Assembly (NCBI RefSeq): GCF_016863255.1
Contig: NZ_BOON01000019.1
Span: forward strand, 62,001-126,000
DNA length: 64,000 nucleotides
Reading direction: 5' to 3'
Source: Planosporangium mesophilum
Lineage (GTDB): Bacteria > Actinomycetota > Actinomycetes > Mycobacteriales > Micromonosporaceae
Shown: piece by piece, positions 17,521 to 26,181 of the stretch
How the letters are laid out: every line of letters starts with the position of its first letter
Position numbering within the stretch: position 1 is the first letter of the stretch
Translations under genes and position numbers: made by a program
Notes under the pieces: model-generated
Told to the model about the DNA's origin: nothing
What the model saw: the letters and a program-made list of their open reading frames with translations, nothing else
Database searches by the model: none

Positions 17521-17573
17521 GGGCTGCCGTATGTCTTCCAGCCGCCACGCAGAACTCAGCCGCGTCAGCCGCG

Positions 17574-18152
17574 TCAGCGGCTCTGCAGCGCGTCCAGACC
17601 GACCGCCATCGCGATCACCAGCCGCCGGTCCAGGCGCGGGTCATGGACGTCGACGACGTACCTGTCGCGTAGGCCCCACTTCTTCACGACCGAGAACGCC
17701 GGCTGCCCGTCCACCGTGAAGTCGAAGTGGTAGGGCAGCCACGACAGGTAGTCCACGAAGCGCCGCAGCAGGGCCACGACGAGCTTGCGCTCCTGCCCGG
17801 TGGCGACGCCCAGGCCGGGCTGCTCGACATGCCACGTCGAGCGCAGCAACGACCTGGCGAAATCCTTACGGAACAGCCCGATCGGGGTACCGGCGGCGTC
17901 GGTCACGTCATACGTAGCACCGAGGTCGATGACCTGGCGCGCCCGGAACCCGAGGACCGGCTCGCGCTTGCTGTCGTCGGTGTACAGGGTCACCTGTTCC
18001 TTGAACGCGAGCCGCTTCTGCTGGGCGAAGGCCAGCAGCTCACCTTCGGACCCGTCCGGCCCGGCTGCGCGCACCTCGTACTGGTTGACCATCAGCCGTA
18101 CCCGCTGGCGGACAATCAGCCGCTGCTGGGCCTGAAGTTGGTGTACTTCCAT
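17574..18152 (-). CDS. LURP-one-related/scramblase-fold protein
   Basis: A 192-residue protein with the beta-barrel-like LURP-one (DUF567/Tubby-C-like) pattern: FAQQKRLAFKEQVTLYTDD, VLGFRARQVIDLGATYDVTDAAG, and PYHFDFTVDGQPAFSVVKKWGLRDRYVVDV near the end. The function is unknown in bacteria; the fold relates to phospholipid scramblases and Tubby C-domains. The ATG at 18152 follows GGGGAGG at about 6 nt. It appears to be transcribed alone. Confidence 0.8.
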   Translation of the reverse strand: MEVHQLQAQQRLIVRQRVRLMVNQYEVRAAGPDGSEGELLAFAQQKRLAFKEQVTLYTDDSKREPVLGFRARQVIDLGATYDVTDAAGTPIGLFRKDFARSLLRSTWHVEQPGLGVATGQERKLVVALLRRFVDYLSWLPYHFDFTVDGQPAFSVVKKWGLRDRYVVDVHDPRLDRRLVIAMAVGLDALQSR

Positions 18153-18714
18153 CTTTCCTCCCCATCAATTTGGCTCGGGGAGTGTCGCACACAACGGCAA
18201 TAACGATCGTCCGCTCTCCGGGCAGCCCCGCGTCCTCCCAGCGTCCGAGAGGATTCGCCTTGCCCAGGTCGCTTTTACGGCGAAGGATCGAGTGGGATCG
18301 GTCAAACGTCGTCGGGCCTGCGGTGAACCGACGATTTCGACGGGCGTGGACCACCGCGACAGCCGACGGCAGCCGGCCGGCACGCCCCGGGTTCGTCCAC
18401 CCCTTACCGGGGTCGCCGCAGGCCAGACTCGTTGACGGCGTGGAGACGTCACGTCGGTGACGCCTCCACGCCATGTCGTCGCCCACCTCCGCGGTCTCTT
18501 CGGCACACGGCAGCAGGGACCTGTTGTCCAACCGCCCGCTGGGCGCAGTTGCGGCTTTCCGCCTCGTACCCGTGAAACGTCCGCCAAAACAGCGGTCGAT
18601 GACCCACAGGCTCATACCGCCCCGTATCTCCAGGACGACGAAACAGCTACGCGGCTGGTTGAGAGGGTTCCCTTCGCGCTGCGCCGACAGTCCGTAACCG
18701 CAGCAGGAACGTGC
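18153..18714. other. 562-bp gene-poor gap with one strong hairpin
   Basis: No reading frame here has a good start, ribosome site and family match. The notable element is a 36-bp hairpin at 18437-18472 with 16-bp arms (one G-T wobble) and a GTCG loop, lacking a T-run. It may end minus-strand rtcB transcription, although it lies about 240 nt past the rtcB stop. The stretch 18473-18714 between that hairpin and rtcB is unexplained. Confidence 0.5.
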
Positions 18715-19881
18715 TCAATCGCCCTTCACGTTGACGATCTGCCGCAGCGTGTGCCGGACCTCGACGAGGTCGGCGGCGTCGCGCATCACCACGTCGATCG
18801 GCTTGTACGCCTGCGGGATCTCGTCGATGAACGCGTCCGTGTCCCGGTACTCGATGCCGGCCATCGCCTCGCGTAGCTGCTCGTGGGTGAACGTCCGGCG
18901 GGCGGCCGACCGGGAGTAGTTGCGGCCGGCGCCGTGCGGCGACGAGTCGAGCGCCAGCCGGTTGCCCTTGCCCACCACGACGTACGAGGCGTCGCCCATC
19001 GAGCCGGGAATCAGGCCCGGTACGCCCGCCGCGGCGTTGATGGCGCCCTTACGCGACAGCCACACGTCCTTGCCGAAGTGCTTCTCCCTCGTCGTGTAGT
19101 TGTGGTGGCACTGCACCCGCTCCAGCTCCTCGACCGGTCCGCCGTGCCACTCGGCGAAGCACGCCACCACCCGGTCCATCATCTCGTCCCGGTTGGCCAG
19201 CGCGAACTCCTGCGCCCAGCGCAGCTCGCGGATGTAGGTCCAGAACTCGTCGGTGCCCTCGACCAGGTACGCCAGGTCGTCGTCGGGCAGCCGGATCCAC
19301 CAGCGCTTCATCGCCGCCTGGGCGACCCGGATGTGGTGCGACGCAATCTTGTTGCCCACGCCCCGGGACCCCGAGTGCAGGAACAGCCATACCTGGCCGT
19401 CCTCGTCCGCGGTCACCTCGATGAAGTGGTTGCCCGAACCCAGTGAGCCGAGCTGAAGCTCCCAGTTCCCCGCGTACCGCGCCGGGTCGAACCCGGCCTT
19501 CTCCGCCGCCTTCGTCAGCTGTTCCACCCGCTGCGTCGCGGTGGCGGTCAGCGCGGTGTTGTACGCCCCGGCCGATAACGGTACGGCCCGCTCGATCGCT
19601 TCGCGCAGCGCGGCCAGGTCGGTACCCAGTTCGTCGCGGTGGTACTGGGTTCGCACGGCGGCCATGCCGCAGCCGATGTCGACCCCCACCGCCGCCGGGA
19701 TGATCGCACCCAGGGTGGGGATCACCGAGCCCACGGTGGCACCCTTGCCCAGGTGCGCGTCGGGCATCAGCGCGACGTGCGGGAAGATGAACGGCAGCGA
19801 GGCGGTCGCCTCGGCCTGCGCCATCGTCGCCGGTTCGACGATGCTCGCCCAGTTCATCAGCCGCTTGTTGATCTGCTGCAT
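18715..19881 (-). CDS. rtcB: RtcB family RNA-splicing ligase
   Basis: A 388-residue full-length RtcB. Conserved metal and nucleotide sites are visible: GVDIGCGM (Mn-binding Asp/Cys), SLGSGNHFIEV, HSGSRGVGNK, HHNYTTREKHFG, GSMGDASYVV and the guanylylated-histidine loop SPHGAGRNYSR. RtcB joins 2',3'-cyclic phosphate or 3'-phosphate RNA ends to 5'-OH ends with GTP. The ATG at 19881 has GGGAG upstream. No archease, RtcA or RtcR gene lies beside it. A 14-bp perfect palindrome (19892-19905) sits just before its ribosome site. Confidence 0.96.
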   Translation of the reverse strand: MQQINKRLMNWASIVEPATMAQAEATASLPFIFPHVALMPDAHLGKGATVGSVIPTLGAIIPAAVGVDIGCGMAAVRTQYHRDELGTDLAALREAIERAVPLSAGAYNTALTATATQRVEQLTKAAEKAGFDPARYAGNWELQLGSLGSGNHFIEVTADEDGQVWLFLHSGSRGVGNKIASHHIRVAQAAMKRWWIRLPDDDLAYLVEGTDEFWTYIRELRWAQEFALANRDEMMDRVVACFAEWHGGPVEELERVQCHHNYTTREKHFGKDVWLSRKGAINAAAGVPGLIPGSMGDASYVVVGKGNRLALDSSPHGAGRNYSRSAARRTFTHEQLREAMAGIEYRDTDAFIDEIPQAYKPIDVVMRDAADLVEVRHTLRQIVNVKGD

Positions 19882-20291
19882 GGGTCACTCCCATCCGGCC
19901 GGATGACGGCACCCGGCATTTCCGCGTAAAAGACCGCAGGCACCTCCGCCCTGGCACAGAGGTGCGCAGAGGCCGCGGGAAGAAAGGTCGTCAGGTCCGA
20001 GTACGGGCAGCGCCGCCGGCGCTATCCGGGGCAGGACGCTAGCGGCGTCGCCCGGAGCCGGGTTCGGGTCGCAACGACGCCGAACCGCACCGGCGCCGCC
20101 GGGGTTCGAGTGGAACTCGCCGTTGCATCGTGGTCTCCCGAATCGTCGTACTGACGGGCCTCACCGTAGGCGGGGCGGTCCCGCCGGGCAAGGCTATTAC
20201 CCGGCACGGACGGACGCTCCACGATGGAGATTGGCGCGCGAGCCGACTGGGTATTGAGGGCGGTGACACCCCCACCCCCTTGGAGGATCCC
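19882..20291. other. 410-bp intergenic region with small hairpins
   Basis: This region holds a perfect palindrome CATCCGGCCGGATG at 19892-19905, a 7-bp-arm hairpin at 19940-19965 (GCACCTC/GAGGTGC) and a GCCGGG/CCCGGC hairpin at 20183-20205. A 29-codon minus-strand frame (20039-20128) has a GGGAG-type site before its ATG and encodes an Arg-rich peptide; I cannot support it as a gene. Confidence 0.45.
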
Positions 20292-20489
20292 ATGCTCGCC
20301 ATGATCGCGGCCGTCGTCTTTGGCTTCGCCCTGCTGCTCGACCTCATCAACAGCAACCTGGGCGCCCCCGATCTTTTCAACTGGAACACCCTCGTCCTCA
20401 TCGGCCTGTTCTGCCTCGCGCTCCACCTCGCCGGCATCGGCCGGGGCGGCGCCGGCACCGGCGGCCGGTGGTACCGCCGCCGCCGCTGA
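20292..20489 (+). CDS. Small two-helix membrane protein
   Basis: A 65-residue protein. The ATG at 20292 is preceded by GGAGG at 6-7 nt. It has two predicted membrane segments, MIAAVVFGFALLLDLI (about 4-19) and TLVLIGLFCLALHLAGI (about 33-49), then a Gly/Arg-rich cytoplasmic tail ending RWYRRRR. Similar tiny membrane proteins are common and uncharacterised in actinomycetes. The frame extends upstream to 20130, but that part looks non-coding. Confidence 0.7.
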   Translation: MLAMIAAVVFGFALLLDLINSNLGAPDLFNWNTLVLIGLFCLALHLAGIGRGGAGTGGRWYRRRR

Positions 20490-20628
20490 TCCGCCACGGC
20501 CCCGCTCCCCTACCGCGGGTGTCCGCACGCGATGACAGCACCTCGTCACGGGCACAACCCCGGCCGGACGTCAACGGTCACGTGTTAGCTTCGGCCGGGT
20601 GCACGTGGCGAGGGAGAGGCGGGACGGA

Positions 20629-21528
20629 ATGCGGTTCGGACTTTTCGGTACGGGTCCGTGGGCCCATCTGGCGCACGCGCCCGGCCTCGCCGCGCATTCC
20701 GGTGTCGAGTTCGTCGGCGTCTGGGGTCGCGACCCGGACAAGGCCGCCGCCCTGGCGGGTGAGTACGGGGTGCGGGCCTACCCGACGATCGACGGCCTGA
20801 TCGCCTCCGTTGACGCGATCGCCGTGGCCCTGCCGCCCGACGTACAGGCACCGATCGCACTGGCGGCGGCGCGCGCGGGCAAGCACCTGCTGCTCGACAA
20901 GCCGGTCGCGTTCACCGTGGCAGCGGCCGACGAGATCGCCGCGGCCGTGGCCGAGCGCCACCTCTCCTCCGCGGTCTTCTTCACCCGGCGCTTCGTACCG
21001 CAGCTGCAGGAGTTCCTCGAGCAGGCCCGCAAGACCGGCGGCTGGGTCGAGGCCCGCGTCGACCACGTCGGTTCGATCTACGAGGAGGGCAACCCGTTCG
21101 GGGCGTCGCCGTGGCGCCGCGAGCGCGGCGGCCTCTGGGACGTCGGCCCGCACGCCCTCGCCCTGGTGCTCCCGGTGCTCGGCCCGGTCACCGAGGTGAC
21201 CGCGATGGTAGGGCCACGTGACATGACCCACCTGCTGCTACGGCACGCGTCGGACGCGATCAGCAGGCTGACGCTCTCGGTCGACGTGCCGCCGGCCGCG
21301 GCCCGGCAGGAGGCCGTGTTCGCGGGTAAGTCGGGCGTCCTCGCGGTGCCGGCCCTGCAGTGGGAGCCGGTCATGGCGTTCGGGCGCATGCTCGACGAAC
21401 TGCTCGCCGCCGCGAACGGCGGCCCGCAATCGCAGCTCGACGTGCGGTTCGGGGCCGGCGTCACCGCGATCCTGGCCGCTGCCGAGGAGGCGGCGACGAC
21501 CGGGCGGACGATCCGGCTCGCCGCCTAG
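20629..21528 (+). CDS. Gfo/Idh/MocA family NAD(P)-dependent oxidoreductase
   Basis: A 299-residue protein. The Rossmann motif MRFGLFGTGPWAHLAHAPGL opens the N-terminal NAD(P) domain, followed by the family motif HLLLDKPVA with the conserved Lys-Pro, and a C-terminal substrate domain (GLWDVGPHALALVLPVLG). It should oxidise or reduce a sugar or polyol-like substrate; the specificity is unreadable. The ATG at 20629 directly opens the Rossmann strand. An in-frame GTG at 20599 lies 7 nt after a TAGCTT -10-like element, so the transcript may start there and translation could be leaderless from 20599. Confidence 0.9.
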   Translation: MRFGLFGTGPWAHLAHAPGLAAHSGVEFVGVWGRDPDKAAALAGEYGVRAYPTIDGLIASVDAIAVALPPDVQAPIALAAARAGKHLLLDKPVAFTVAAADEIAAAVAERHLSSAVFFTRRFVPQLQEFLEQARKTGGWVEARVDHVGSIYEEGNPFGASPWRRERGGLWDVGPHALALVLPVLGPVTEVTAMVGPRDMTHLLLRHASDAISRLTLSVDVPPAAARQEAVFAGKSGVLAVPALQWEPVMAFGRMLDELLAAANGGPQSQLDVRFGAGVTAILAAAEEAATTGRTIRLAA

Positions 21529-21936
21529 CCGGACGGGTCGTGCCGAGGCTCTGGGCGGGGCCGTCACTGCTGGTCGCAGTCTGGCCACTATTGACGGACT
21601 TGGCTGTACCGGTGGCCGCACCTCGGTGCATGATCCTAATGTGACGGGACCTGCGACCTTCACCCTCGACGACAACCGGTACCGGGGCCGCCGTACGGCA
21701 CCTCGACAGCCGGGCCTGGTTGCCGGGGTCGGAGCCGCGACTCCTCGGCGCGCCGTTCTTGCCCCGGTACCAGTTCGTCTGGGTTCCTCCCCTGGCAGCC
21801 TGCCTGACGTGCGCTTACCCGGCCCGACGGCACACCGGTCGGGCCCCGCCACGATGGGCGCGGACGCCGCCCCGGCCGGTTCCCGAACATCACCGGCATC
21901 ACGCCGACCACACCCCCACCGATGAACAGGAGCACC
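21529..21936. other. 408-bp gap upstream of cstA
   Basis: No supportable gene. Frames 21626-21925 and 21720 onward each show short stretches with coding-like third positions, but in different registers, so any gene here would be decayed. The region probably contains the cstA promoter and a long leader; I could not fix a -35/-10 pair. Confidence 0.4.
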
Positions 21937-24171
21937 ATGCGTACCCAGGAGCAAGAACCACCGGTGAGCCTCCCCACCGACCAACCACCCCCGTGGACCC
22001 CCAGACGCATCGCCGTCTGGGCCGGCATTGCGCTCCTCGGCGCCGTCGCATGGTCGATGCTGGCCCTGGGCCGTGGGGAGAAGGTCAACGCGGTCTGGTT
22101 CGTCTTCGCGGCCCTGTGCTCGTACGCGATCGCGTACCGGTTCTACGCCCGGTTCATCGTCAACCGGGTCCTGCGCGCGGACGACACCCGCGCCACCCCG
22201 GCCGAACGGCTCGAGAACGGAATCGACTTCCACCGGACCGACCGCCGGGTGACCTACGGCCACCACTTCGCCGCGATCGCCGGCGCCGGCCCGCTGGTCG
22301 GTCCCGTACTGGCCGCGCAGATGGGCTACCTTCCCGGAACCATCTGGATCATCGTCGGAGTCATCTTCGCCGGCGCCGTGCAGGACCTCATGGTCCTGTT
22401 CTTCTCGATGCGCCGCAACGGGCGCTCCCTGGGGCAGATGGCCCGCGAGGAGATCGGCCCGGTCGGCGGCATCGCCGCGCTCGTCGCGGTACTCGCGATC
22501 ATGATCATCCTGCTGGCCGTCCTGGCCCTGGTCGTGGTCAACGCGCTCGCGGAGTCACCGTGGGGCGTGTTCTCCATCGCCATGACCATCCCCATCGCAC
22601 TGTTCATGGGCGTCTACCTGCGGTACCTGCGCCCGGGCCGGATCACCGAGATCAGCCTCATCGGGTGCGCCCTGCTGCTGCTGTCGATCGTGGCCGGCGG
22701 CTGGGTCGCCAACTCGTCCCTGGCCGGGGTGTTCACCCTCGACAAGGTCACCCTGGTCTGGTGCCTGATCATTTACGGCTTCGCTGCGTCCGTCCTGCCG
22801 GTGTGGATGCTCCTGGCGCCGCGTGACTACCTGTCGACGTTCATGAAGGTCGGCACCATCGCCCTGCTGGCCATCGGCATCCTGGTGGCCGCGCCGGCCA
22901 CGACCATGCCCGCGTTCACCGACTTCGCGTTCAACGGGAAGGGACCGGCGTTCTCCGGCTCGCTGTTCCCGTTCGTCTTCATCATCATCGCCTGTGGCGC
23001 GCTGTCCGGCTTCCACGCCCTGATCTCGTCCGGCACCACCCCGAAGCTGATCGAGAAGGAGCGGCAGGTCCGCCTCATCGGGTACGGCGGCATGCTGACC
23101 GAGTCGTTCGTGGCCATCATGGCCCTCGTCGCGGCGTGCAGCATCGACCAGGGCCTGTACTTCGCGATGAACTCCGCATCCGGCCTCACCGGCGGCACCG
23201 CGGCCGGCGCGGCGGACTTCATCAACAACAGGCTCGGCCTGGCCGGCGTCTCCATCGGCGCCGACCAGCTCAACGCCGCCGCGGCCGCCGTCGAGGAGAA
23301 GACGCTGGTCTCCCGTACCGGCGGCGCGCCGACCCTCGCCATCGGCCTCTCCACGATCCTCAGCGGAGTCTTCGGGGGCGCCGCGGCGAAGGCGTTCTGG
23401 TACCACTTCGCGATCATGTTCGAGGCCCTGTTCATCCTGACCACGGTCGACGCCGGTACCCGCGTCGGACGGTTCATGCTGCAGGACACGATCGGCAACG
23501 TCGTCTCCCGGTTCAAGGACACCTCCTGGAAGGTCGGCTCCATCCTCGCCAGCGCCGTCATCGTCGCCGCGTGGGGATCGATCCTGCTGATGGGCGTCAC
23601 CGACCCGCTGGGCGGCATCAACACGCTGTTCCCGCTGTTCGGCATCGCCAACCAGCTCCTGGCCGCGGTTGCCCTGGCCGTCTGCGTCACCATCCTGTGC
23701 AAGTCGGGCCGCGTCCGGTACGCCTGGGTGCCCGGCATCCCGCTGGTGTGGGATGGCGTGGTCACCCTCACCGCGAGCTGGCAGAAGATCTTCAGCGAGA
23801 ACCCCGCGATCGGCTACTGGGCGCAGCACCAGGCGTACAAGGACGCGATCGCGAACGGCAAGACCAAGCTCGGCCCGGCCGCCAACCTCGACCAGATGGA
23901 GCAGGTCGTCCGCAACACGTTCATCCAGGGAACGCTGTCCATCATCTTCGCCGTACTCATCATCATCATCCTGCTCGACGCCGCCCGCGTCTGCCTGTCC
24001 CACCTGCGCAGCGGGCGGGCGATCGACAGCGAGCACCCGCACGAGCAGTCGAGGGTGTTCGCCCCGGCGGGGCTGTTCGCCACCGCCGAGGAGAAGAGGA
24101 TCGAGAAGATGTGGGCGGAGCGCGGCCCGGAACCTGCCGGTACGGCCGGAGTTGCGGCCGGCCGGGAGTGA
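21937..24171 (+). CDS. cstA: Carbon starvation protein CstA (pyruvate/peptide transporter family)
   Basis: A 744-residue polytopic membrane protein with about 16-18 hydrophobic segments. Characteristic CstA stretches: VNRVLRADDTRATPAERLENG, HHFAAIAGAGPLVGPVLAAQMGYLPG, SSGTTPKLIEKE, GGAAAKAFWYHFAIMFEALFILTTVDAGTRVGRFM and FPLFGIANQLLAA. CstA imports pyruvate and/or peptides during carbon limitation. The ATG at 21937 follows CAGGAG, preferred over 21922. It is followed at once by a YbdD/YjiX-type small protein, the usual cstA partner. Confidence 0.95.
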   Translation: MRTQEQEPPVSLPTDQPPPWTPRRIAVWAGIALLGAVAWSMLALGRGEKVNAVWFVFAALCSYAIAYRFYARFIVNRVLRADDTRATPAERLENGIDFHRTDRRVTYGHHFAAIAGAGPLVGPVLAAQMGYLPGTIWIIVGVIFAGAVQDLMVLFFSMRRNGRSLGQMAREEIGPVGGIAALVAVLAIMIILLAVLALVVVNALAESPWGVFSIAMTIPIALFMGVYLRYLRPGRITEISLIGCALLLLSIVAGGWVANSSLAGVFTLDKVTLVWCLIIYGFAASVLPVWMLLAPRDYLSTFMKVGTIALLAIGILVAAPATTMPAFTDFAFNGKGPAFSGSLFPFVFIIIACGALSGFHALISSGTTPKLIEKERQVRLIGYGGMLTESFVAIMALVAACSIDQGLYFAMNSASGLTGGTAAGAADFINNRLGLAGVSIGADQLNAAAAAVEEKTLVSRTGGAPTLAIGLSTILSGVFGGAAAKAFWYHFAIMFEALFILTTVDAGTRVGRFMLQDTIGNVVSRFKDTSWKVGSILASAVIVAAWGSILLMGVTDPLGGINTLFPLFGIANQLLAAVALAVCVTILCKSGRVRYAWVPGIPLVWDGVVTLTASWQKIFSENPAIGYWAQHQAYKDAIANGKTKLGPAANLDQMEQVVRNTFIQGTLSIIFAVLIIIILLDAARVCLSHLRSGRAIDSEHPHEQSRVFAPAGLFATAEEKRIEKMWAERGPEPAGTAGVAAGRE

Positions 24172-24173
24172 CC

Positions 24174-24413
24174 ATGTCACCCAGCCAGCAGCTCCCGGTC
24201 CGGCGCCGTGCCACGTCCCTGTGGTCGGCGCTGGGCCGGGGCTGCCGGTTCGCCGTCTGGTACGTGAAGGAAGTCGTCGGTGAGAACGACTACGAGCACT
24301 ACCTGAAACATTTGCAGCGGCATCACCCGGACGCTCGACCGGTCCCCAGAAAGGCGTTCGAGCGCGACAAGGTACAGCGGCTCGAGACCAATCCGAAAAG
24401 CCGTTGCTGTTAG
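24174..24413 (+). CDS. YbdD/YjiX family (DUF466) small protein
   Basis: A 79-residue basic protein. It matches the CstA-linked family: an N-terminal amphipathic part (FAVWYVKEVVGENDYEHYLKH), HHPDARPVPRKAFERD in the middle and a C-terminus ending RCC. Family members sit next to cstA/btsT-like transporters and are thought to assist them. ATG 24174 has GGGAG at 5 nt; an in-frame GTG at 24168 overlapping the cstA stop is the alternative. Confidence 0.88.
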   Translation: MSPSQQLPVRRRATSLWSALGRGCRFAVWYVKEVVGENDYEHYLKHLQRHHPDARPVPRKAFERDKVQRLETNPKSRCC

Positions 24414-24429
24414 CCGCCGCCTTCTCCCG

Positions 24430-24479
24430 TGATCACGGAGAGTTCGTGTCGCAGTAGCTACCTGAGCTCTCCGGGATCA
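24430..24479. terminator. Imperfect hairpin between convergent genes
   Basis: 13-bp arms TGATCACGGAGAG/CTCTCCGGGATCA with one mismatch and a 24-nt loop, 17 nt after the ybdD-like stop and 14 nt before the LysR-like stop. Probably a bidirectional terminator. Confidence 0.6.
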
Positions 24480-24492
24480 TGGGAAGGGCGCG

Positions 24493-25269
24493 TCACCGTC
24501 CCCGCCGCCGCGGGGGCGTACGCGGGTTCGTGCCGCCGCGACGCGCGCCTGGCCGCCCGGACGCGGGGGTACGGCGAGCTGCGCCGCCCTCGGTCGGTGT
24601 CCGCCTGGACGGTGGTGCGGACTCCGGCGCCTGGGCCCGGCCGCGGGTGCTGTTCGCGGTCCGGCCACGGACGATCCCGATCATCTCCTCGACCAGGTCG
24701 GTGTACCGGTCGCGGGCCCACACGAGCGCGACCGACGACGTCGGGGCGTCGGTGACCACACGGTAGGTGAGGTCGCGGCGGTGGTGCGCGCGGGCGAGGG
24801 ACTGCGGAACGACGAGGACACCGACGCCCGCAGCCACGAGTTCGACAGCGGCAGCGGTCGTGGCGGGGCGGTCCACTGCCCCGGTCGCGGGCGCGACCGA
24901 CGCGCCCGTCCAGTCGAGCACGTCGTCCAGGGGCTGCAACAGCGCCTCATCGGCAAGATCCGCGAGGGTCACCTCGTCGGCTGCGGCGAGCAGGTGATCG
25001 CGCGGAACCACGACGACCGTCACCTCGGTGTACAGCGGGATGGCGTGGAAGGTGTCCTGGTCGACCGGGAGCCGGACGAGGCCGGCGTCGCCCCCTTCGT
25101 CGCCCCCTTCGGAGAGGAGCGGGGCGGCCCGGGCGACCTCGACGGGTACCAGTTGCAGGTCCACCCCCGGCAACCGCTCCGACCATCTGCGGCCCCACGT
25201 GTCGACGATGACACCGGGGACGACCAGCAGGCGGAACGTCGCGTGAGGGCGATCCTCGGGGACGGGCAC
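24493..25269 (-). CDS. LysR-type substrate-binding domain protein lacking an HTH
   Basis: A 258-residue protein that begins directly in a LysR effector domain (FRLLVVPGVIVDTWGRRWSERLPGVDLQLVPVE; TEVTVVVVPRDHLLA; VELVAAGVGVLVVPQSLAR). No winged-helix N-terminus is present or hidden upstream: the GTG at 25269 has GGAGG just before it and the divergent gene begins 160 nt away. The C-terminal 50 residues (after GIVRGRTANSTRGR) are strongly basic and Pro/Arg-rich, and might contact nucleic acid. The gene is divergent from a DUF5997 protein, a pairing I recall from other actinomycetes. It is probably a ligand-sensing regulator, mechanism unknown. Confidence 0.8.
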   Translation of the reverse strand: MPVPEDRPHATFRLLVVPGVIVDTWGRRWSERLPGVDLQLVPVEVARAAPLLSEGGDEGGDAGLVRLPVDQDTFHAIPLYTEVTVVVVPRDHLLAAADEVTLADLADEALLQPLDDVLDWTGASVAPATGAVDRPATTAAAVELVAAGVGVLVVPQSLARAHHRRDLTYRVVTDAPTSSVALVWARDRYTDLVEEMIGIVRGRTANSTRGRAQAPESAPPSRRTPTEGGAARRTPASGRPGARRGGTNPRTPPRRRGR

Positions 25270-25417
25270 GTTACCTCCGAAACGTCGACCGGCCGCACAC
25301 CGGAGCAGGGCCGACGCTGTGATGGCGCTGAACCCTGTCAGGGTACCGGGAGCCCGTACCCGGCAGGTGATGGCGGGCAGCCGTTCGGGCGATGGGCCCG
25401 GCTGGTTGCCGTGTCGC

Positions 25418-25432
25418 TACCCTGATCAGGTG
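25418..25432 (+). promoter_or_regulatory. Probable leaderless promoter of the DUF5997 gene
   Basis: A -10-like TACCCT at 25418-25423 ends 7 nt before the GTG at 25430, the spacing expected when transcription starts at the first base of the start codon. There is no Shine-Dalgarno and no convincing -35. Confidence 0.45.
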
Positions 25433-25810
25433 AGCAAGCCGAAGAAGTCCCAGCTGATGAAGCCCTCCACCGCGGCGCAGAAGCTGGGCGTGTACCTGCC
25501 GGCCACGCCGCGGGAGTTCCAGGAAGGCTCGGTCTCCCGCGAGGAGTTCGACGAGCTCCAGCACAACCCCCCGCAGTGGCTCGTCGACCTGCGCCGGAAC
25601 GGTCCCCACCCGCGGAGCGTCGTGGCCGCACGCCTGCGGGTGTCGAACAGCGGACTGGCCCGCGGCGGGATCACGGAGCCGCTCACGACCGCGCAGATCG
25701 CGGCCTTGGCTGCCGACCCGCCGCAGTGGCTCGCACGTGAGCGCGAGACGCACGCGGAGGCACGGCGCGAGCAGCGGCGACTGCAGGAACTGCAGAACGA
25801 CACCGACTAG
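25430..25810 (+). CDS. DUF5997 family protein
   Basis: A 126-residue basic protein starting SKPKKSQLMKPSTAAQKLGVYLPATP, typical of DUF5997. It contains a repeated module: EFDELQHNPPQWLVDLRRNGPHP and later IAALAADPPQWLARERETHAEARR. The last 30 residues look like a charged helix. The function is unknown. Translation is probably leaderless. Its divergent partner is the HTH-less LysR-type protein, so the two may form a functional pair. Confidence 0.82.
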   Translation: MSKPKKSQLMKPSTAAQKLGVYLPATPREFQEGSVSREEFDELQHNPPQWLVDLRRNGPHPRSVVAARLRVSNSGLARGGITEPLTTAQIAALAADPPQWLARERETHAEARREQRRLQELQNDTD

Positions 25811-25866
25811 ACCATCCAGGCGGGGCTGAGCGCGTCCGCGGTCAGGCCCCGCCGGACGGCGGTGGG

Positions 25867-26181
25867 CTACCCCCCGGCCATCGCCCCGAGAATGATGAAG
25901 GGCTCCTCGCCGGCGATGACCCGCTCGGGCAGTGGTGCGTCGGGCGAATCGTTGGACAGGTCCTCCTCACACGCGTAGAAGCGGATGAACGGCCGGCGCT
26001 TGCCGCTGTGACGGTCGCGGATGGTGCCGAGCAGCATCGGGTACTGCGCCTCGAGGGTGTCCAGCACCAGGCGCTGGGTAACCGGCGCGGCACCCTCGAC
26101 CGGACCTGCCGCCTCGATACGCACCTCGCCACTGACGTGAGCCAGGTTCTTCAGGTGGGCGGGGAGGACGACCCGGATCAC
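25867..26181 (-). CDS. MoaD/ThiS family ubiquitin-like protein
   Basis: A 104-residue protein with a beta-grasp layout: [16 protein letters not shown] at the start, [19 protein letters not shown] in the middle and a C-terminus ending [10 protein letters not shown]. The terminal Gly-Gly is the hallmark of sulfur-carrier ubiquitin-like proteins. The GTG start at 26181 overlaps the stop of the upstream BNR-repeat gene (GTGA), so the two are coupled. The role is unknown; no moaE, thiG or adenylating enzyme is next to it. An insert ([18 protein letters not shown]) lies before the last strand. Confidence 0.85.
   Translation of the reverse strand: MIRVVLPAHLKNLAHVSGEVRIEAAGPVEGAAPVTQRLVLDTLEAQYPMLLGTIRDRHSGKRRPFIRFYACEEDLSNDSPDAPLPERVIAGEEPFIILGAMAGG

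Noticed and set aside
22555-24180. 541-codon minus-strand open frame opposite cstA
   Set aside because: Composition is almost only Asp, Gly, Arg, Glu, His and Gln, the usual antisense shadow of a GC-rich membrane-protein gene.
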